This document shows positions 44,823 to 56,999 of a DNA stretch of 64,000 nucleotides, in pieces (the stretch's first letter is position 1; each line of letters opens with the position of its first letter). This stretch comes from Viola odorata (Eukaryota > Streptophyta > Magnoliopsida > Malpighiales > Violaceae). The DNA lies in assembly GCA_963691705.1 (NCBI GenBank), contig OY829545.1:30243475-30307474 (forward strand), given 5' to 3'. Both the position numbers and the translations under genes were made by a program. The notes under the pieces are model-generated. The model was given only the letters and a program-made list of their open reading frames with translations. It had not been told where the DNA came from and made no database searches.

Positions 44823-47800
44823 ATGGCTGCTTCTCGGCAAAATCTGGACAAGATGCAGCTTCGCCAGAACTACAGGAATCTCTGGCACACAGATCTTTTG
44901 AGCACAATTCAAGCTGACACCCCATGTAAGTGCATATTCTTGTATATGCTAGTATGTGTTTTTACTATGTGTCTGCTTGTTGGTCTGACGGGGTCTTTCT
45001 TGTGTGTGTTTCATGTGCAGATTGCTGCTTTTCCTTTTGGTGGTGAGTGCTCTTTATCTGTTCTTTAGTAGAGTTTCGAATGTAGATCTGGTTGTTTTCC
45101 TTTTCATTTTTGTGCTTGAAGTAGCATCTTGATGGGTAATTGACATGGGGTTTTGTTGCAATTGGAAGGATCGTTGACTTGGTATAACATCGGGTGGACT
45201 TTGATAAAGTCATAACTTTGTTCTGAATTTGGTTGATCGTGATCATTTATGATTGTTCATTTCTTTTGGCAAGCAAAAGATGTTGTTCATTTCTTTTGGC
45301 AAGCAAAAGATGTGATTAATTTCTTTTCCTTTTTGGCTTCCTAAAAGTTTGTTAGAGATTGTATTTTTTTTTTCAACTGAGTTTCTTCCTTTTTCTCACG
45401 GGTTCTAAAGAATGCATTTCTTGTTTGTCTTGAGTTAATTCTTACACTTGTGCTTCTTATGTGGCCTTGAATTGTGATATTTCCATATTTACCAGCGAAT
45501 AGATTTGATAATCAGAGACAACTTGACGTGTCCTTGTTATACATTGGGGTTTCTTAGTTTTAGGATTTTTATCAGCACTTGAAGATTGTACTCAATGGTA
45601 TCGAGCGTTGGGCTGTCAAGAAGTGACATGGATTGATGAGTGTGGTTGAGATGGTATTGTGCTAAAACAAGGCTAGAAACAAGTACATTTAAATTTCAAG
45701 CGATGACCAAGTAGCACATTTGAAAGAGTTCCTGTAGGACTGCTTAAGGTGCATTGGCTACGTCTAGTGGTGACCTGGAGGGGTACCTCCAGAGGGAGTG
45801 GTCAAAATTGACGTCTTAGGTGAAATGAAAGAGAGGAACAGATCTAAAATATGGATGGAACTAGTAAGTAAGGATATTAATCCTTGAATCCTGGGAGAAT
45901 ATTTTGTTATGATTCTGGAACAGTTTTAGTCATGATGTAACTGAAAGGAGGATACAGATCCATACGGCAGGCTCAGTTTTGGGATTTGGGCTTTGCTGAG
46001 TTGTTTTTGGATAGTGAAAGAGGGGATGGGATACAGAGATGAAGCTAAAATACACAGTTGTAGCGATTTTGGTGATATGGTTGGGATTGTAAGGCCTTTG
46101 GTGGAGTTGTCTGACATGTAGGCATATTTTCATTGGATTATCGATGCAGTGGAAATTCTTTATGTATGCTACTCAATTTATTTATGAAGCATCAGAAGAT
46201 CATTTTATTTATTGATAATGTATCTCAAAAATTACTTTTCCAAGGATTCAATACACTTATTTATTTGCTTGACACTATGGCTGACAATTTAAATAATCTT
46301 AGAGCTTTTTGTGTCGCGTGTTTCTGTGTGGGTGATACTGACTATTGTCTTTTCTACTGTGATATCATCTTGATATGGATACAAGTCTTTGACTCATCAA
46401 TCATTTCAAGAATTTCCATTTTAAAGTTAAAATGTTACTTCTAACATAAGGATCAAAATTCTTCCTTTTAGCATGGCATGCTTTTCTGAAAATATTTTGA
46501 AAGAACTACTGCACAGTAGTAATATCTTAACTGAAGAATTTTTCTTGTATCCTTTCAAAGCCATCAACCATACAGTCGCATTTCAGGGTTTGTCATGAGT
46601 AGATGGTCAGAAAATACACTTATTTATCTTGGCTCTTCTATTATGTAAATTGTTAAGGTTAGATTCTTTTTAATCTCTTGGTTGAATACTCTGACTTCAT
46701 TTTATACAATTATTCAAAAAGTACTGTTTATGGTAGGAAATGTACATATCGTGAGTTAGTTGTCAAATGCAAAATTGTGCTCCATGATTTGAGATTGAAT
46801 TTGAAAACATAAATGCATTTTATTCCAGATCATCTTGCTTCTTTAGTTCTGTGATTGGGTCTTACTGCGCAAGTTGCCAAAGTTCAAATATTTGTAAATG
46901 CAAACAATCCTTGCTCCTGACCCTTGCGGCAAAAGTTATCTCAATCTGTTTGTACCTTCTCTGTAATACTTTTAGCTGCTTTCTTAGAAGAGATTGCAGA
47001 CTGCGTATATATTTTTTTCTCTTTAAAAGCCTTTTTTTTCCCGTAAAGTTTGATTTATGTTTGTAATGTGCTTTGTCTGAGGTTTTCTGAATTCATTTTA
47101 GAAAAGCATGTAATGCTGTTCATGAGATGCTTGTGGACTGTAAGGCAGACCCTTTTAATGTTTGTAAGAGTAGATTTTTTTGTTGTGTTGTTATGTTAAT
47201 AAAGCAATGGTTAAAAACTACAAAGTTGTTCTTCTAGATAGCATTCTAAGATATTCATGAACTGAAATATGATTGTCTAACTTATGTTTATACTATGTTT
47301 GATTCTTTTAGTGTTGTCTTTAAACATTTTTAGAGTGTTTTTGATTTTTGAAGTTCACCAAAGTTTCCTTTCTGCTGTTGTAGTGCACCTTGTGCATCAT
47401 ACTTACTCCGCAAGCGAGCACTTTACAATGACATGTCAAGGTATATGATACTTGTGATCCTTTTATGACTTGTGATAGTTTGTTCACTTCCTGTTGCTAA
47501 TGACAAAACCTCTGTTTGTCATAGGTATGTATGCTGTGCTGGTTATATGCCATGTAGCGGTAGGTGTGGTGAAAGTCGGTGCCCTGAATTTTGCCTTGCC
47601 ACTGAGGTATGGAGTTTGTTTCTGTTTAGTAATTCTCATCATGCCTTCTTTTATTCTGTTATTCGGTTCTTTCTTGGTGAAACTTTCACCTTACAATTTG
47701 AAGGAGAGGTTTTGTAAGGAACTCTGAAATGGGACTGCTAGTGCTAGAGCTAGACTGTTATATGGAAGTCATGTAGCTGTCCTGGGTGTGATAGAACCAA

Positions 47801-49413
47801 CCGGTTTTGATATTCCCCATGTTATCTGAAAAAAGATTTGGAGTCACAATGCTAAAGAATAATATGAGCATCTTTCCATTGGAAATTTCTTGTTTCCCTG
47901 AACTAGTGAAACACATTATCTCCTTCCCTCCAGTCCCATCTAAGTTTCTTACCCAAAAAATTTGGCATTCTTTTCCAGAAACAGATTGCCTACAGTGGCA
48001 ATGTAATCTCATGGAATGGTGAGTGAGACACTGATAGTTTGGACCGGTGATTCTCTTCTTCATTAGCAAAGAGTTGAAGATGGTTCTTAATCTCCTCTTT
48101 CATTTTTTTCATTATTGCATACACTTGCTAAGAGCTGGTTTTCCATTAGTCTTTTGGTTGTGAGTTGAAGTTGCACGTTTATAGAATGACTTTTAGATTC
48201 TAGGGTGGGCAATCACAATGATGTGTCATGAGTTTTCATCAGTGGGGGAATGCATGTTGGACTTGTTTGAGTTTGTTGTTGAGGGAACAGACTTATCTGA
48301 AAAAATGGGGAAAAAATAATACGACCTTTACTCACATAACATTTAGCTATATTGCAGTAAAAATGTGATTCTTCCTTGAAATTACCAGTGCTGATGAAGG
48401 AATGGGTGAAAATCTATAGTATATTTTTTCTTCAAGTACTTAGAGATGAGAACTTTTATAAAGCATCGCATGTTAATATGATATAAAATCATTTCAGAGT
48501 CATTTAGTTGATTATACGTATTCGGTCGGTCGTAGAAGTAGATGTACTGAGATAGAAGTCCTCATCTTCTGTTGTTGTTAACTCCGGTGCGTGTGTTGAA
48601 ATTACCAGGTGTTTCTCTGCTTTGGACAGTCAGTGGCCTCAACTCGCTTCCTATTGCAAGACGAATTTAACATTCAGACAACAAAATGTGACAATTGCAT
48701 CATTGTACTCCCTCTTGATCTTTACCTATCTTTCTTTCTTCATTTCTCTTTATCTCATCCTCATGTTCAATTGATATGCAATTGCAATTGCAATTGGGCT
48801 AACCTTGTTGCGTTTACATGTTCAGGGTTTTATGTTCTGCCTTCAACAAATTGCGTGTATATTCTCTATAGTCGCAATGATTGTTGGAAGCTCAGAAATT
48901 CAAGAGGCGTCTCAGTTGTTGTCTTGTTTGTCTGACTTGGTCTATTGCTCGTAAGCATTTTTATTCCACCGCTATCTTTTAATCTACTCGGCTAATCTGG
49001 GTTTCGACGGTCTTACTAACTATATGATCCTTTCTTGTGGCCAGGGTTTGTGCTTGTATGCAGGTGTGCTTATGATCCAAACAAATGCATCAACTGGTAA
49101 ACTACCTTGTTCTTTTGAAGTGAGAGATAACATCTAACATGTTTACTTTGTCTACATGCAGACGCAACATAAGGTCGAAATGGACAAACGAGATGGTATG
49201 TTTGGTCCTCAACCAATGGCAGTGCCCCCCATGCAGCAGATGTCCCGCTTTGATCAACCAATTCCTCCATCAGTTGGATATGCACCACAACCATATCCAC
49301 AGCCCTACGCCTATCCACCCCCGGCTCAAGGCTACCCTGCCGCTGGTTATCCTCCTCCACCACAATCTGCTTACCCTCCCCCCGGTTACCCTCCATCTGG
49401 ATATCCTAAATGA
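44823..49413 (+). CDS. Cys-rich PLAC8-family-like protein with Pro/Tyr-rich tail (8 coding exons)
   Basis: Exons: 44823-44935 region ends at 44925; full set 44823-44925, 45021-45042, 47384-47440, 47525-47606, 48609-48704, 48826-48950, 49045-49063, 49162-49413. All introns are GT-AG and the phases join to one 251-residue frame. The product starts MAASRQNLDKMQLRQNYRNL. It has a Cys-rich core (YCCFSFWCAPC; VCCAGYMPCSGRCGESRCPEFC; TTKCDNCII), a hydrophobic stretch near residues 121-140 that may be membrane-associated, and VCACMQTQHKVEMDKRDG. It ends in a Pro/Tyr/Gly-rich repeat tail (YPPP..GYP). This resembles a conserved plant family annotated as PLAC8/Cys-rich (Arabidopsis AT4G23470-like); that name is from memory. 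The molecular role is unknown. Exons 2 and 7 are micro-exons of 22 and 19 nt; intron 2 is 2.3 kb. Confidence 0.92.
45253..45312. repeat. 30-bp perfect tandem duplication in intron 2
   Basis: ttgttcatttcttttggcaa + gcaaaagatg occurs twice head to tail (45253-45282, 45283-45312). Confidence 0.95.
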
Positions 49414-51769
49414 TCGTTTATTGTGACGAATGTTGGTTATCCCGGATGGTGATACTGCTGAGGTTAAATGCTTTTCTGGAGGTCAAGAACTTGGAACTTC
49501 TGAGGCGCGCGTCTAAATTTCTTTTTTACTTGAGTAGAGAGTCACTAAATTTGTGAGCTGTGAATCTGTGATTATTTATTGAACAAGACATCAACTGGTT
49601 CTCCATCTCATGTTTCTGTTTTATTTGCTATGTCGTTATTGGTGTGTGCAGATTTTGTTTTGTGCATTTGCAAACAAATTGTGCATCTTGGTTCTTATAA
49701 AGTTGCCCTTTGTGAATTTTCCCCCTTCCATGGATGTTCTTTCTTTTTTTCCAAGAAAAAAGAAATTTACTATCTTAAAAAGAAACATAAATTCCTTCTT
49801 TTTTTTATTGGTACTAAACGATTTCATCTAAGAAACATAAATTCTATGAAAAAGAAACTCAGACAGCTTCCTATTTAGTACCAGTGATGACATCTAAGTT
49901 TGTTTCTTATTACATCTAACACAAGCATTTACTTCATAGTATACGAGTCATAAATTAGAAATACATAGCTATTTAGGATTTTATAAACTACAGCGAATGT
50001 GCTAATTGGTCGGCAATTTGACGCGGGAGGGAAGTAGGAATCTTAGAGATGTATACGTGGATTCTATGGTAATTTCGCAAGTTAAAAATGAATATTTTTG
50101 AAACGATGAACGAACGCCATGAATCATATCTCACTCACTTGTGCTTTTATTGAGAAATGTTTTTATAACTATTTATCATAAATCTCATCTTTGTTGTTGG
50201 CCCAAAATTTTCACTTATTTTTTGTCTAGAATTTATATTTGCGTTGATTATTCTTAAAATTTGTAATTTTAAATAAACAAAACCCGCATCTGTTTTTATT
50301 GGTTATTTAAGGATTTGTAAGAGCAAACCATTTTCCGAAAGACAAATCTTTTATTACTATCTATAATATTTTTGTGGACTATTTTAGGTTGTATTTTTTT
50401 ATTATTTTTTGATGATGTCGATGATCTCAGACATTTTCATATTCATTTGGTAATTATTTATTTAAATAAACATAATAATATAACCTAATTAGGAAGGGAT
50501 AAACTTCAATCATATATTGACACATCAGTTAGTACAACTTTAATTGTTAGTAAAATAGTTAGTATCTCAAATATTATTCAAAATTTAAATATAACGAAAG
50601 ATGTAAGTCAATCGATAAGTACATGATTTATATATGAGATAAGTGAGTTCGATTCATAGTTGAGTGATGAATGCAATTTTTAGACGTTAACTCTCTTTTA
50701 TAATAATAAAAATATATACTAATAAACAAGTCTTAATTTTTTACTATAAAAGAGTTGATCATTTTAGCAAAAATATTTTGAAAAATTAAGAGGACTTAAG
50801 CCTACAGGGAACAATCTCATTTCGTACAGAGATTGATTGAACATTTATTGCTCAAACACTTGTAGATAACTTACCTTAAAAGTATTGGAGTTAGAAATTG
50901 TGGCTTTTGGTTAAAGAAAACTTAACCAATTAGTTAATTAATTAAGAAGTACCAATAAAACAAATCATTATCACCATTATAATGGCTTAACTAGCAGTAT
51001 TATTTATTTATTCTACCTCTAGAAGGAGTAGTTTTTTTGACCCCTATTTCCACCGTCGTCAAATTGACCAAGTCATTTCGTTTCATCATGGACAGAAATT
51101 TTGTAAGTGCTGGAAATTAATTGGACGAATTGATGCAATCTTTTTGACTCAACATTTGGCAACACAACACTGTTTCAAGGAGGGACAGCTTACCCATAAT
51201 TGTCTTTTTAAACTTTATTTATAAAAAATAGGAAATAAATTTGTTTAAATAGCAATATCCCAATGTTTAAATTTGTTTTGAGTTTACATTCTTCTGCATA
51301 TATACCAATCTGCATAATTTATGATTAACCAACACAATTGGTTTTATAATTAATTATTATTACAATATTAAGAATCGAACTTTTGATCTATATTATAAAG
51401 ACGGAATGCATAAACCAGTTGACCTATAACCTCACATGCACAATTTACGTTATTTTTAATTACTATTTTTTTATAATATATACTATCATTATTATATAAT
51501 TAACTCAATAATATATTATCATTATTTTTAAGAAAACAATAGTTATTATTATCACCACTATCATCATTTCATTATTATATTAAAATTATAGTTGCTATTA
51601 TTCTAACCCATAAGAGAATAATGTAATTATTGTAGAAAAATATATATAAAAAAAGGGAAAAACAAAGCACAAACTATAAGAAATATATATTAACTTTCGC
51701 AAAATGACAAAAGTGGTACTATTGATAATTTTTATCCACCAATTTAATTTTTTTTATTTTTATAGTATA
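49414..51769. other. 3' UTR of the Cys-rich gene, then AT-rich intergenic DNA
   Basis: The 3' UTR probably extends to around 49600-49700. Beyond it are low-GC sequences with no gene I can support. A stretch at 50590-50720 ('aagtcaatcgataagtac', 'gagttcgattcatag') looks like a fragment of a dispersed repeat, unidentified. Confidence 0.5.
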
Positions 51770-53030
51770 TATGATCGCTGTCAAAAATAGTTGTAAGAAT
51801 GGATTAGAATCAAGAGAGAGTTACAATTTATCACAACCCATAAGGGCTTATAGATGGTGGTAAGAGGATCGTCCGCAAAGACTCCTCAAGTGTGTAGTTT
51901 TCGATTGACTTCCTTGTCACTAGTTTGTTGGTTTGATTCTGGAACTAAAAGTGAAAGCATAACAATTTAACAGTAGCATAAGCTTGATCAAAGGCTTGGC
52001 CAAGGTAAAATAGTAGTGTTAGAAATTCAAGAGATGAAGATTCCCGGTAAGGGCACTTAGTGAGCTACGTTCCTTGTGATTTGATCATCGGTTTAGGGAT
52101 GTTTACCTTTATTTCATAGTACCGCTATAGAGTGCAAGGGCGCTCCTACTTCCCTCCTCTTCTAATTCCCTAACGGGTACTCCCTACTAGACAATCCTAA
52201 CCAAATAGCACCTTGTTAGTTAAAGGGTTTACTATTTTGGTTGATGGTATGAACTGATTGAAAGGTAGCACAATCAGCATCAAGTGTACAAGGGAAGACG
52301 GTACCTAACTCGAGCTACCTCACAGTCGAGGCTCTAGGTTGTCAAGTTGGTCTGAGTTATACTGTTTATTTCTATAATCTACGCGACACTAGTTGTCTAC
52401 TTGGCCTATCCAGTTTTGCTAATCCCCTTTAAGGTTGACTGTAACTTTCAAGTTATAAAACGAGAGTGATTAGATCTAGGTTTAAACAAGAAAATGGTTT
52501 CTAGCATAAAAGAAATTAAATTCGTCAATCCAAAACTGAAATGTGCGGAGCAAAATTGTCTACAATCCGAGAGTGTGAAAGAGGAAAAGAGCGTCCCCTT
52601 CAAGAAGGGTTTCTAGCAGCTTATAAGTTTCACTACTTCCTAGTCCTACTCTACCTCTTTCAAAAAATAAAAGATAAGGATAAAATCCAAACTAAAGATA
52701 AAGATAATTGTTTTCAAAGATTAAAATGTTGTTCAAGAGGGAGATCCAGTTAAGGATTTTTGCTGATAATTTTCAACATAGCTGATCCCTCAAATCCCGT
52801 TCTCTAGTTTCATCGCCACCTCGTGTCCTTGCTTTGCCCAACATCTCCTGCTGCATCCCGTCTCTATCGTTTTTGTCTTGGCCAAGTCTGCGGCCAAAAG
52901 AGTTTCCAATTTGTGCTCCATAGTAGATGTCTTCCTTCTTATCAACCTCCAAGTGATTTCTACAAAAATAGGAGGAATTTATAGAAACCAATAGTTTTAC
53001 TACCCAAATTACAAGCAATTAAACAGTAAA
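51770..53030. other. Unidentified higher-GC block in AT-rich intergenic DNA
   Basis: Base composition rises compared with both flanks. No long open frame, RNA gene or terminal repeat is recognised. Text such as gcaagggcgctcctacttcc and cgggtactccctactagac suggests a decayed transposon or LTR fragment, but I cannot name it. Confidence 0.35.
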
Positions 53031-53864
53031 AGTATAAAAAATTAATGCTCAATCAATATATATTAATTATTAATATTAATATTAATATAAAGTCCAAAGA
53101 CTATTTTTGTTTCTAGTTAGTTGACCAATTTAACACCAATTTATTTGGAGTCCACGTTTCAATATCCTTTTGTTTTTTTCTTTTGGAAGCATTGATTAAA
53201 AATTAGTTAAATTATAAATTAGTGGATAATAAATTAGTGTGCTTTAAGGGCAGGGAAGCAAAGCATTTTTTAAAAATTAGCTTATTGTTTCGCTTGATTA
53301 GGAGTCAAATTTCACCAAAGAGAAAAATGAAATGAAATGAAAATTGAGAATAGAAGGTCACTTTTGGTGATTGTTTGGGTACAAAAGTATAAGGAAATGA
53401 AACAGTGGACAATCCTTATATTAGATGGTGAATGGTGAATTTTTCATCCATTTTCTGTTTATTTGCGGCTGAATTGTTTTTGGTGATGTATACCCTAACT
53501 ATTGTACCTTTTTTTATCTTCCATCCACGTCCAATATGGAAAAATGTTTTCTTTCCACTCACAAATTATGTACATGAGGTATAAGAAGCATGAACAATTT
53601 ATTTTTATGCATGTAGGACTCGTTTTCAACATCGACACACGATAAATACCCATACGATGTGTGTTCAATTTACTATTTCCCATGTCCAGCTTTTTTATCA
53701 TAATTCTAAGCAATTATTGATGCCAAATAGACATTTAGTGTAAATTATAGTATTTATAAGACTAAAATTAATTTAAAATTAACCTTTCAATTGCATTGTA
53801 CTTAGAAATATAATTGAAACTCATTTTTTTTCTATTATTGTGAACGGTATTTTTATATAATATA

Positions 53865-53929
<65 letters not shown>

Positions 53930-54639
53930 TTCGCATCACAGTGTCAGTGTCTGTGTTGTTTCTGGTGTCCGTATTAATGTCTGTACTTCATAAATCACAC
54001 AAAATTGATATGTACCGATGTAGTTTTTATTGGAAAAATGATGTAGTTTTTATTGGAAAAATAAAAGTTTATCAATCTATGCATGATATAGTTACAAAAG
54101 GTCTAATTTCATTAGAAGTTATATCAATATTATATTTAGTTTTTATTTCCTTTATATTTCCAACTGGGAATTATGGTTTGCATTTCCCTACAATCGCTCT
54201 TTAAATAAAGTACCAAAGGCCATAATCTAAGTTTAATAGTCTTTCTCTCATACTAAGTTCTGCATAGCCAACCACTACGACTCAGTAACTTTAAGTATTG
54301 CCTAAAGATTTACCGCACTTCATATTCGACCTCAAACTAAAGAAATCACCATTGCTAATCAATTTTCAGTTTAATTTGGAGATTCACTTTATGCCAACAA
54401 CATTAGAGTAGATCCTATGCACTTGAGTTTGTGCCATCACCCATACTTATCTCACCAAATTATTGGGCCCATTCTAAAAGTTCGTTAACCATCAACTTCG
54501 CTACTATTTATTGGAAATATAAAAACTCACTAGTTCCTCTACATGAAAAGATATTGTCCATTTTGAGTTTAAGTACTTTTCACCAAATCTCTAATTTCAT
54601 TAGGAGTATCACTATTATATTTAGTTTTTATTTATCTTA
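53031..54639. other. AT-rich intergenic DNA with a microsatellite
   Basis: No gene is supported. It contains the TA microsatellite and leads into the gypsy relic. Part of 54380-54640 may belong to the same relic but has no readable domain. Confidence 0.45.
53870..53923. repeat. (TA)n microsatellite, about 27 repeats
   Basis: Uninterrupted TA dinucleotides, preceded by imperfect TA-rich sequence from about 53856. Confidence 0.97.
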
Positions 54640-55210
54640 TTATCCACAATGGTTGGTCAACCTGGTAGTTGTGCCAAAGCCTAATGGCGAATGGAGGATG
54701 TGTATTGATTTTACTGACTTGAATGAGGTTTGCCCGATAGATTTTTATCAATTACCTCAGATTGAGCACTTAGTAGATCAAACTGTTGGTTACGAGTATT
54801 TGAGTTCTTTGGATGTAAATTTTTGGACGCAAATTCTAGATACCATTAAATCCACGTGACGGTAGAAGATGATGAGAAAATGACATTTAACTCCAAAGGT
54901 AACTTACTGTTACAAGGCTATGCCTTTTAGATTTAAAATGATAGAGTCACGTATCAACAAAAGGTGAATAAAATGTTTGAACACTAGATCGGCCGAAATC
55001 TGAAAATATATGTTGATAACATATTGGTCAAGAGTAAGAATTTTGAGCAACAACTAGCTAAATTAAAAGTTTTTTCAATAATGGGTCCTACATCGGTGAG
55101 AAGCTGTCGGAAAGGAGATGAAGAAGTTGAGCTCAAACTAGGAAGGCCCTTTTAAAATAACAAGAGTTATGGGAAGGGGAGCATATCAACATTAACTGGA
55201 CATGATGTTT
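54640..55210 (+). pseudogene. Ty3-gypsy (Tat-type) pol relic: RT fragment fused by deletion to integrase C-terminus
   Basis: 54640-54858 reads an RT segment (VVPKPNGEWRMCIDFTDLN, EYLSSLDVN). Further RT motifs follow in other frames, including YVDN at about 55008-55020 where YVDD is expected. At about 55080 the sequence jumps to what resembles the end of integrase (about 55113-55200, with EGPFKITRVMGRGAYQ-like text broken by stops). The RT thumb, RNase H and most of integrase are missing, so about 2 kb was deleted. Similar in family to element C's pol but much older. Confidence 0.75.
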
Positions 55211-56075
55211 GTACATAGAGCAACCAAAAAGCCCGTAGAGTCACCTAACACTATCTAACAGTCACATCGATAAAAAATACTCGAGTATTCACCACCAAAC
55301 CAACTCTTTGGTGGAGCAATAAATACCACCTCATTTACCACTCTGACTAAGCATTAAATACTAGCCCAAACACTTAGCTTTGGAGTAATTATTATGCTCT
55401 CTAGCTTCTACTCCGCCGTCCGTTAGCCAAATACCATTGTCTGATACTTATTTGGTAGCCTTACGCGACTATTTCTAATTTGATCGTCAGAATTTTTACG
55501 TCGAAAGCGTTCTCCGGCATTTGTGTAGGTGACAGGTGGACAATTAGAACCTTAACCAAACACATGAGTAGTGGACTATTACACATTTACCCCTACCCCG
55601 GTTACCTATTTATCAACTAGTAACACTATCAACTCCAATCATTGATACCGCGTCGAAAACATAACAACTGCACCCAAAAAGGAACAAAAACATAAATCTA
55701 ATCTATCATAAACGAGTGAACACTACCCCGACTACGACGTCGCATCCATTAATAATTACTTCTATTAACAATCCAAATCCATACGAGAAAGCAACAAATC
55801 ATAATCATTCACAAGAAAAATAATTAAATGGTTGAAAAGAAGATTTCATTAGTAACCCAAAATAGGGGAAACCAAAAAACCAAAAAACCAAAAAAAAAAA
55901 CTATACAAATCTAATCTAATTAATTCTCTCTTGATTTATTTTTTTTCACTTTTTTTCCCTCAATCTCCCTTGTGTTGTGTATATACAAACATCATTCCAA
56001 CCTCTAATAAAAGAGGCAAGAAAAAAGAAAAAAAAATGTCCCCCAACAAAATTGAAAATTTTCTACTAGTTATTA
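55211..56075. other. Intergenic DNA, possible LTR remnant
   Basis: Continues from the gypsy relic. 55250-55640 may be its decayed LTR (higher GC, no open frame). 55830-56040 is A/T-rich. No gene seen. Confidence 0.4.
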
Positions 56076-56306
56076 CTCCCTCCGTCCTATATTAACGGTC
56101 ACTTTACTATTCGTGCACGTATTTCGAGGAAACCGAATGACTCACTATTTGACTCAAAAAAATCCGTACTTTTTTTCCAACGTACGTTAATCCTTAACCT
56201 ACGTTCGAGAAAAAATTCAAAATTTTTTAAAGTCAAATAGTGCGTCATCCGACCTCCTCGCGTACATGAACAGTAAAAGTGGACAATTATATAGGTGCAG
56301 AGGGAG
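56076..56306. mobile_element. Stowaway-type MITE, 231 bp, next to the RING-H2 stop codon
   Basis: Termini CTCCCTCCGTCC and (reverse complement) CTCCCTCTGCACC, flanked by TA at 56074-56075 and 56307-56308. Internal inverted sequences (e.g. tcaaatagtg against cactatttga) make it a long imperfect hairpin. It lies 17 bp downstream of the stop of the RING-H2 gene. Confidence 0.9.
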
Positions 56307-56323
56307 TATTATTTATTATTAAA

Positions 56324-56869
56324 CTATAAGGCAGGAATTTGATAAGAGGCAGTGTTATACTCCACCACATAAAAATCAGGGATCCCAGAGGCAGCCCACA
56401 ATCTCTCATTCAGGACCTCCTGCATATCATCAGGGATGACAGGTGTACGGCACAGAGGGCACGTCACTTGGTCGTACCCCATCCAACGGTCCAGACAGCT
56501 CTTGTGGAAAATATGCCTGCAGTTCGTCAGCCGTCGGATCTCATCCTGGTCTTCAAAGTCGTAGAGACAGACCGCACAGCTGTCCGCGGAGGGGTCCACC
56601 AGGTCGGAGAATTTCACCACCGCGAGAATCTCACGTATCAGAACCGCCGAGACGGAGGGGAATTCCGGGGCCCGGAAATGGTGGTGAGGAGGAGGAGAGG
56701 AATTAGATGGGTCGATTTGGGCCCAAGAAATGTCGGGCTCGAGGAAATCGGGGAGGCCCAATAAGAGGAAGAGGGTGTTGATGAATCTTCTGATGAGGCC
56801 GAGGATGGAGAGGGCGTGGAGGAGGAGGCGCGGGAGTAGGAGCTCCGCGCAGCAAACGGGGAAACCCAT
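56324..56869 (-). CDS. BRH1: RING-H2 E3 ubiquitin ligase, BRH1/RHA-like, intronless, 181 residues
   Basis: Role: RING-type E3 that recruits an E2 and ubiquitinates unknown targets, probably at a membrane. Seen: a hydrophobic N-terminus (residues about 6-40, starting MGFPVCCAELLLPRL), the block VLIREILAVVKFSDL, and a complete RING-H2 with C98, C101, C117, H119, H122, C125, C137, C140 and the conserved W129. The tail contains MQEVLNERLWAASGIPDF. Length and order match Arabidopsis BRH1 (brassinosteroid-responsive RING-H2) and the related RHA1 proteins; the exact orthologue is uncertain. Start chosen because MGFPV is the family start and a TATA box lies about 110 bp upstream (56979-56985). A MITE begins 17 bp past the stop, so it should supply most of the 3' UTR. 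Confidence 0.93.
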   Translation of the reverse strand: MGFPVCCAELLLPRLLLHALSILGLIRRFINTLFLLLGLPDFLEPDISWAQIDPSNSSPPPHHHFRAPEFPSVSAVLIREILAVVKFSDLVDPSADSCAVCLYDFEDQDEIRRLTNCRHIFHKSCLDRWMGYDQVTCPLCRTPVIPDDMQEVLNERLWAASGIPDFYVVEYNTASYQIPAL

Positions 56870-56978
56870 TTTGGAAAAATTGGGGAGAGAAAAAAGAAAG
56901 AGAAGGGAAAGAGAGAAGGAAAGGAGGAAGGAGAATTTTTGGTATGTAATGGAGAAGAAAAGTGAGAAAATGTGGTGT

Positions 56979-56985
56979 ATTTATA
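56979..56985 (-). promoter_or_regulatory. TATA box of the RING-H2 gene
   Basis: Minus-strand TATAAAT in acacaTATAAATacacc, 110 bp upstream of the ATG, implying a 5' UTR of about 80 nt that is purine/pyrimidine-biased (CT-rich on the minus strand). Confidence 0.65.
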
Positions 56986-56999
56986 TGTGTAAGAAAGGG

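Noticed and set aside
49579..49878. 99-codon plus frame after the Cys-rich gene
   Set aside because: Lies in the 3' UTR/intergenic region with T-rich, low-complexity content.
49914..54400. tRNA or rRNA genes in the intergenic AT-rich DNA
   Set aside because: I looked for A/B-box-like text and cloverleaf-compatible stems and saw none I could support.
56339..56764. 141-codon plus frame opposite the RING-H2 gene
   Set aside because: Shadow of the GC-rich coding strand; no domain, while the minus frame has a full RING-H2.
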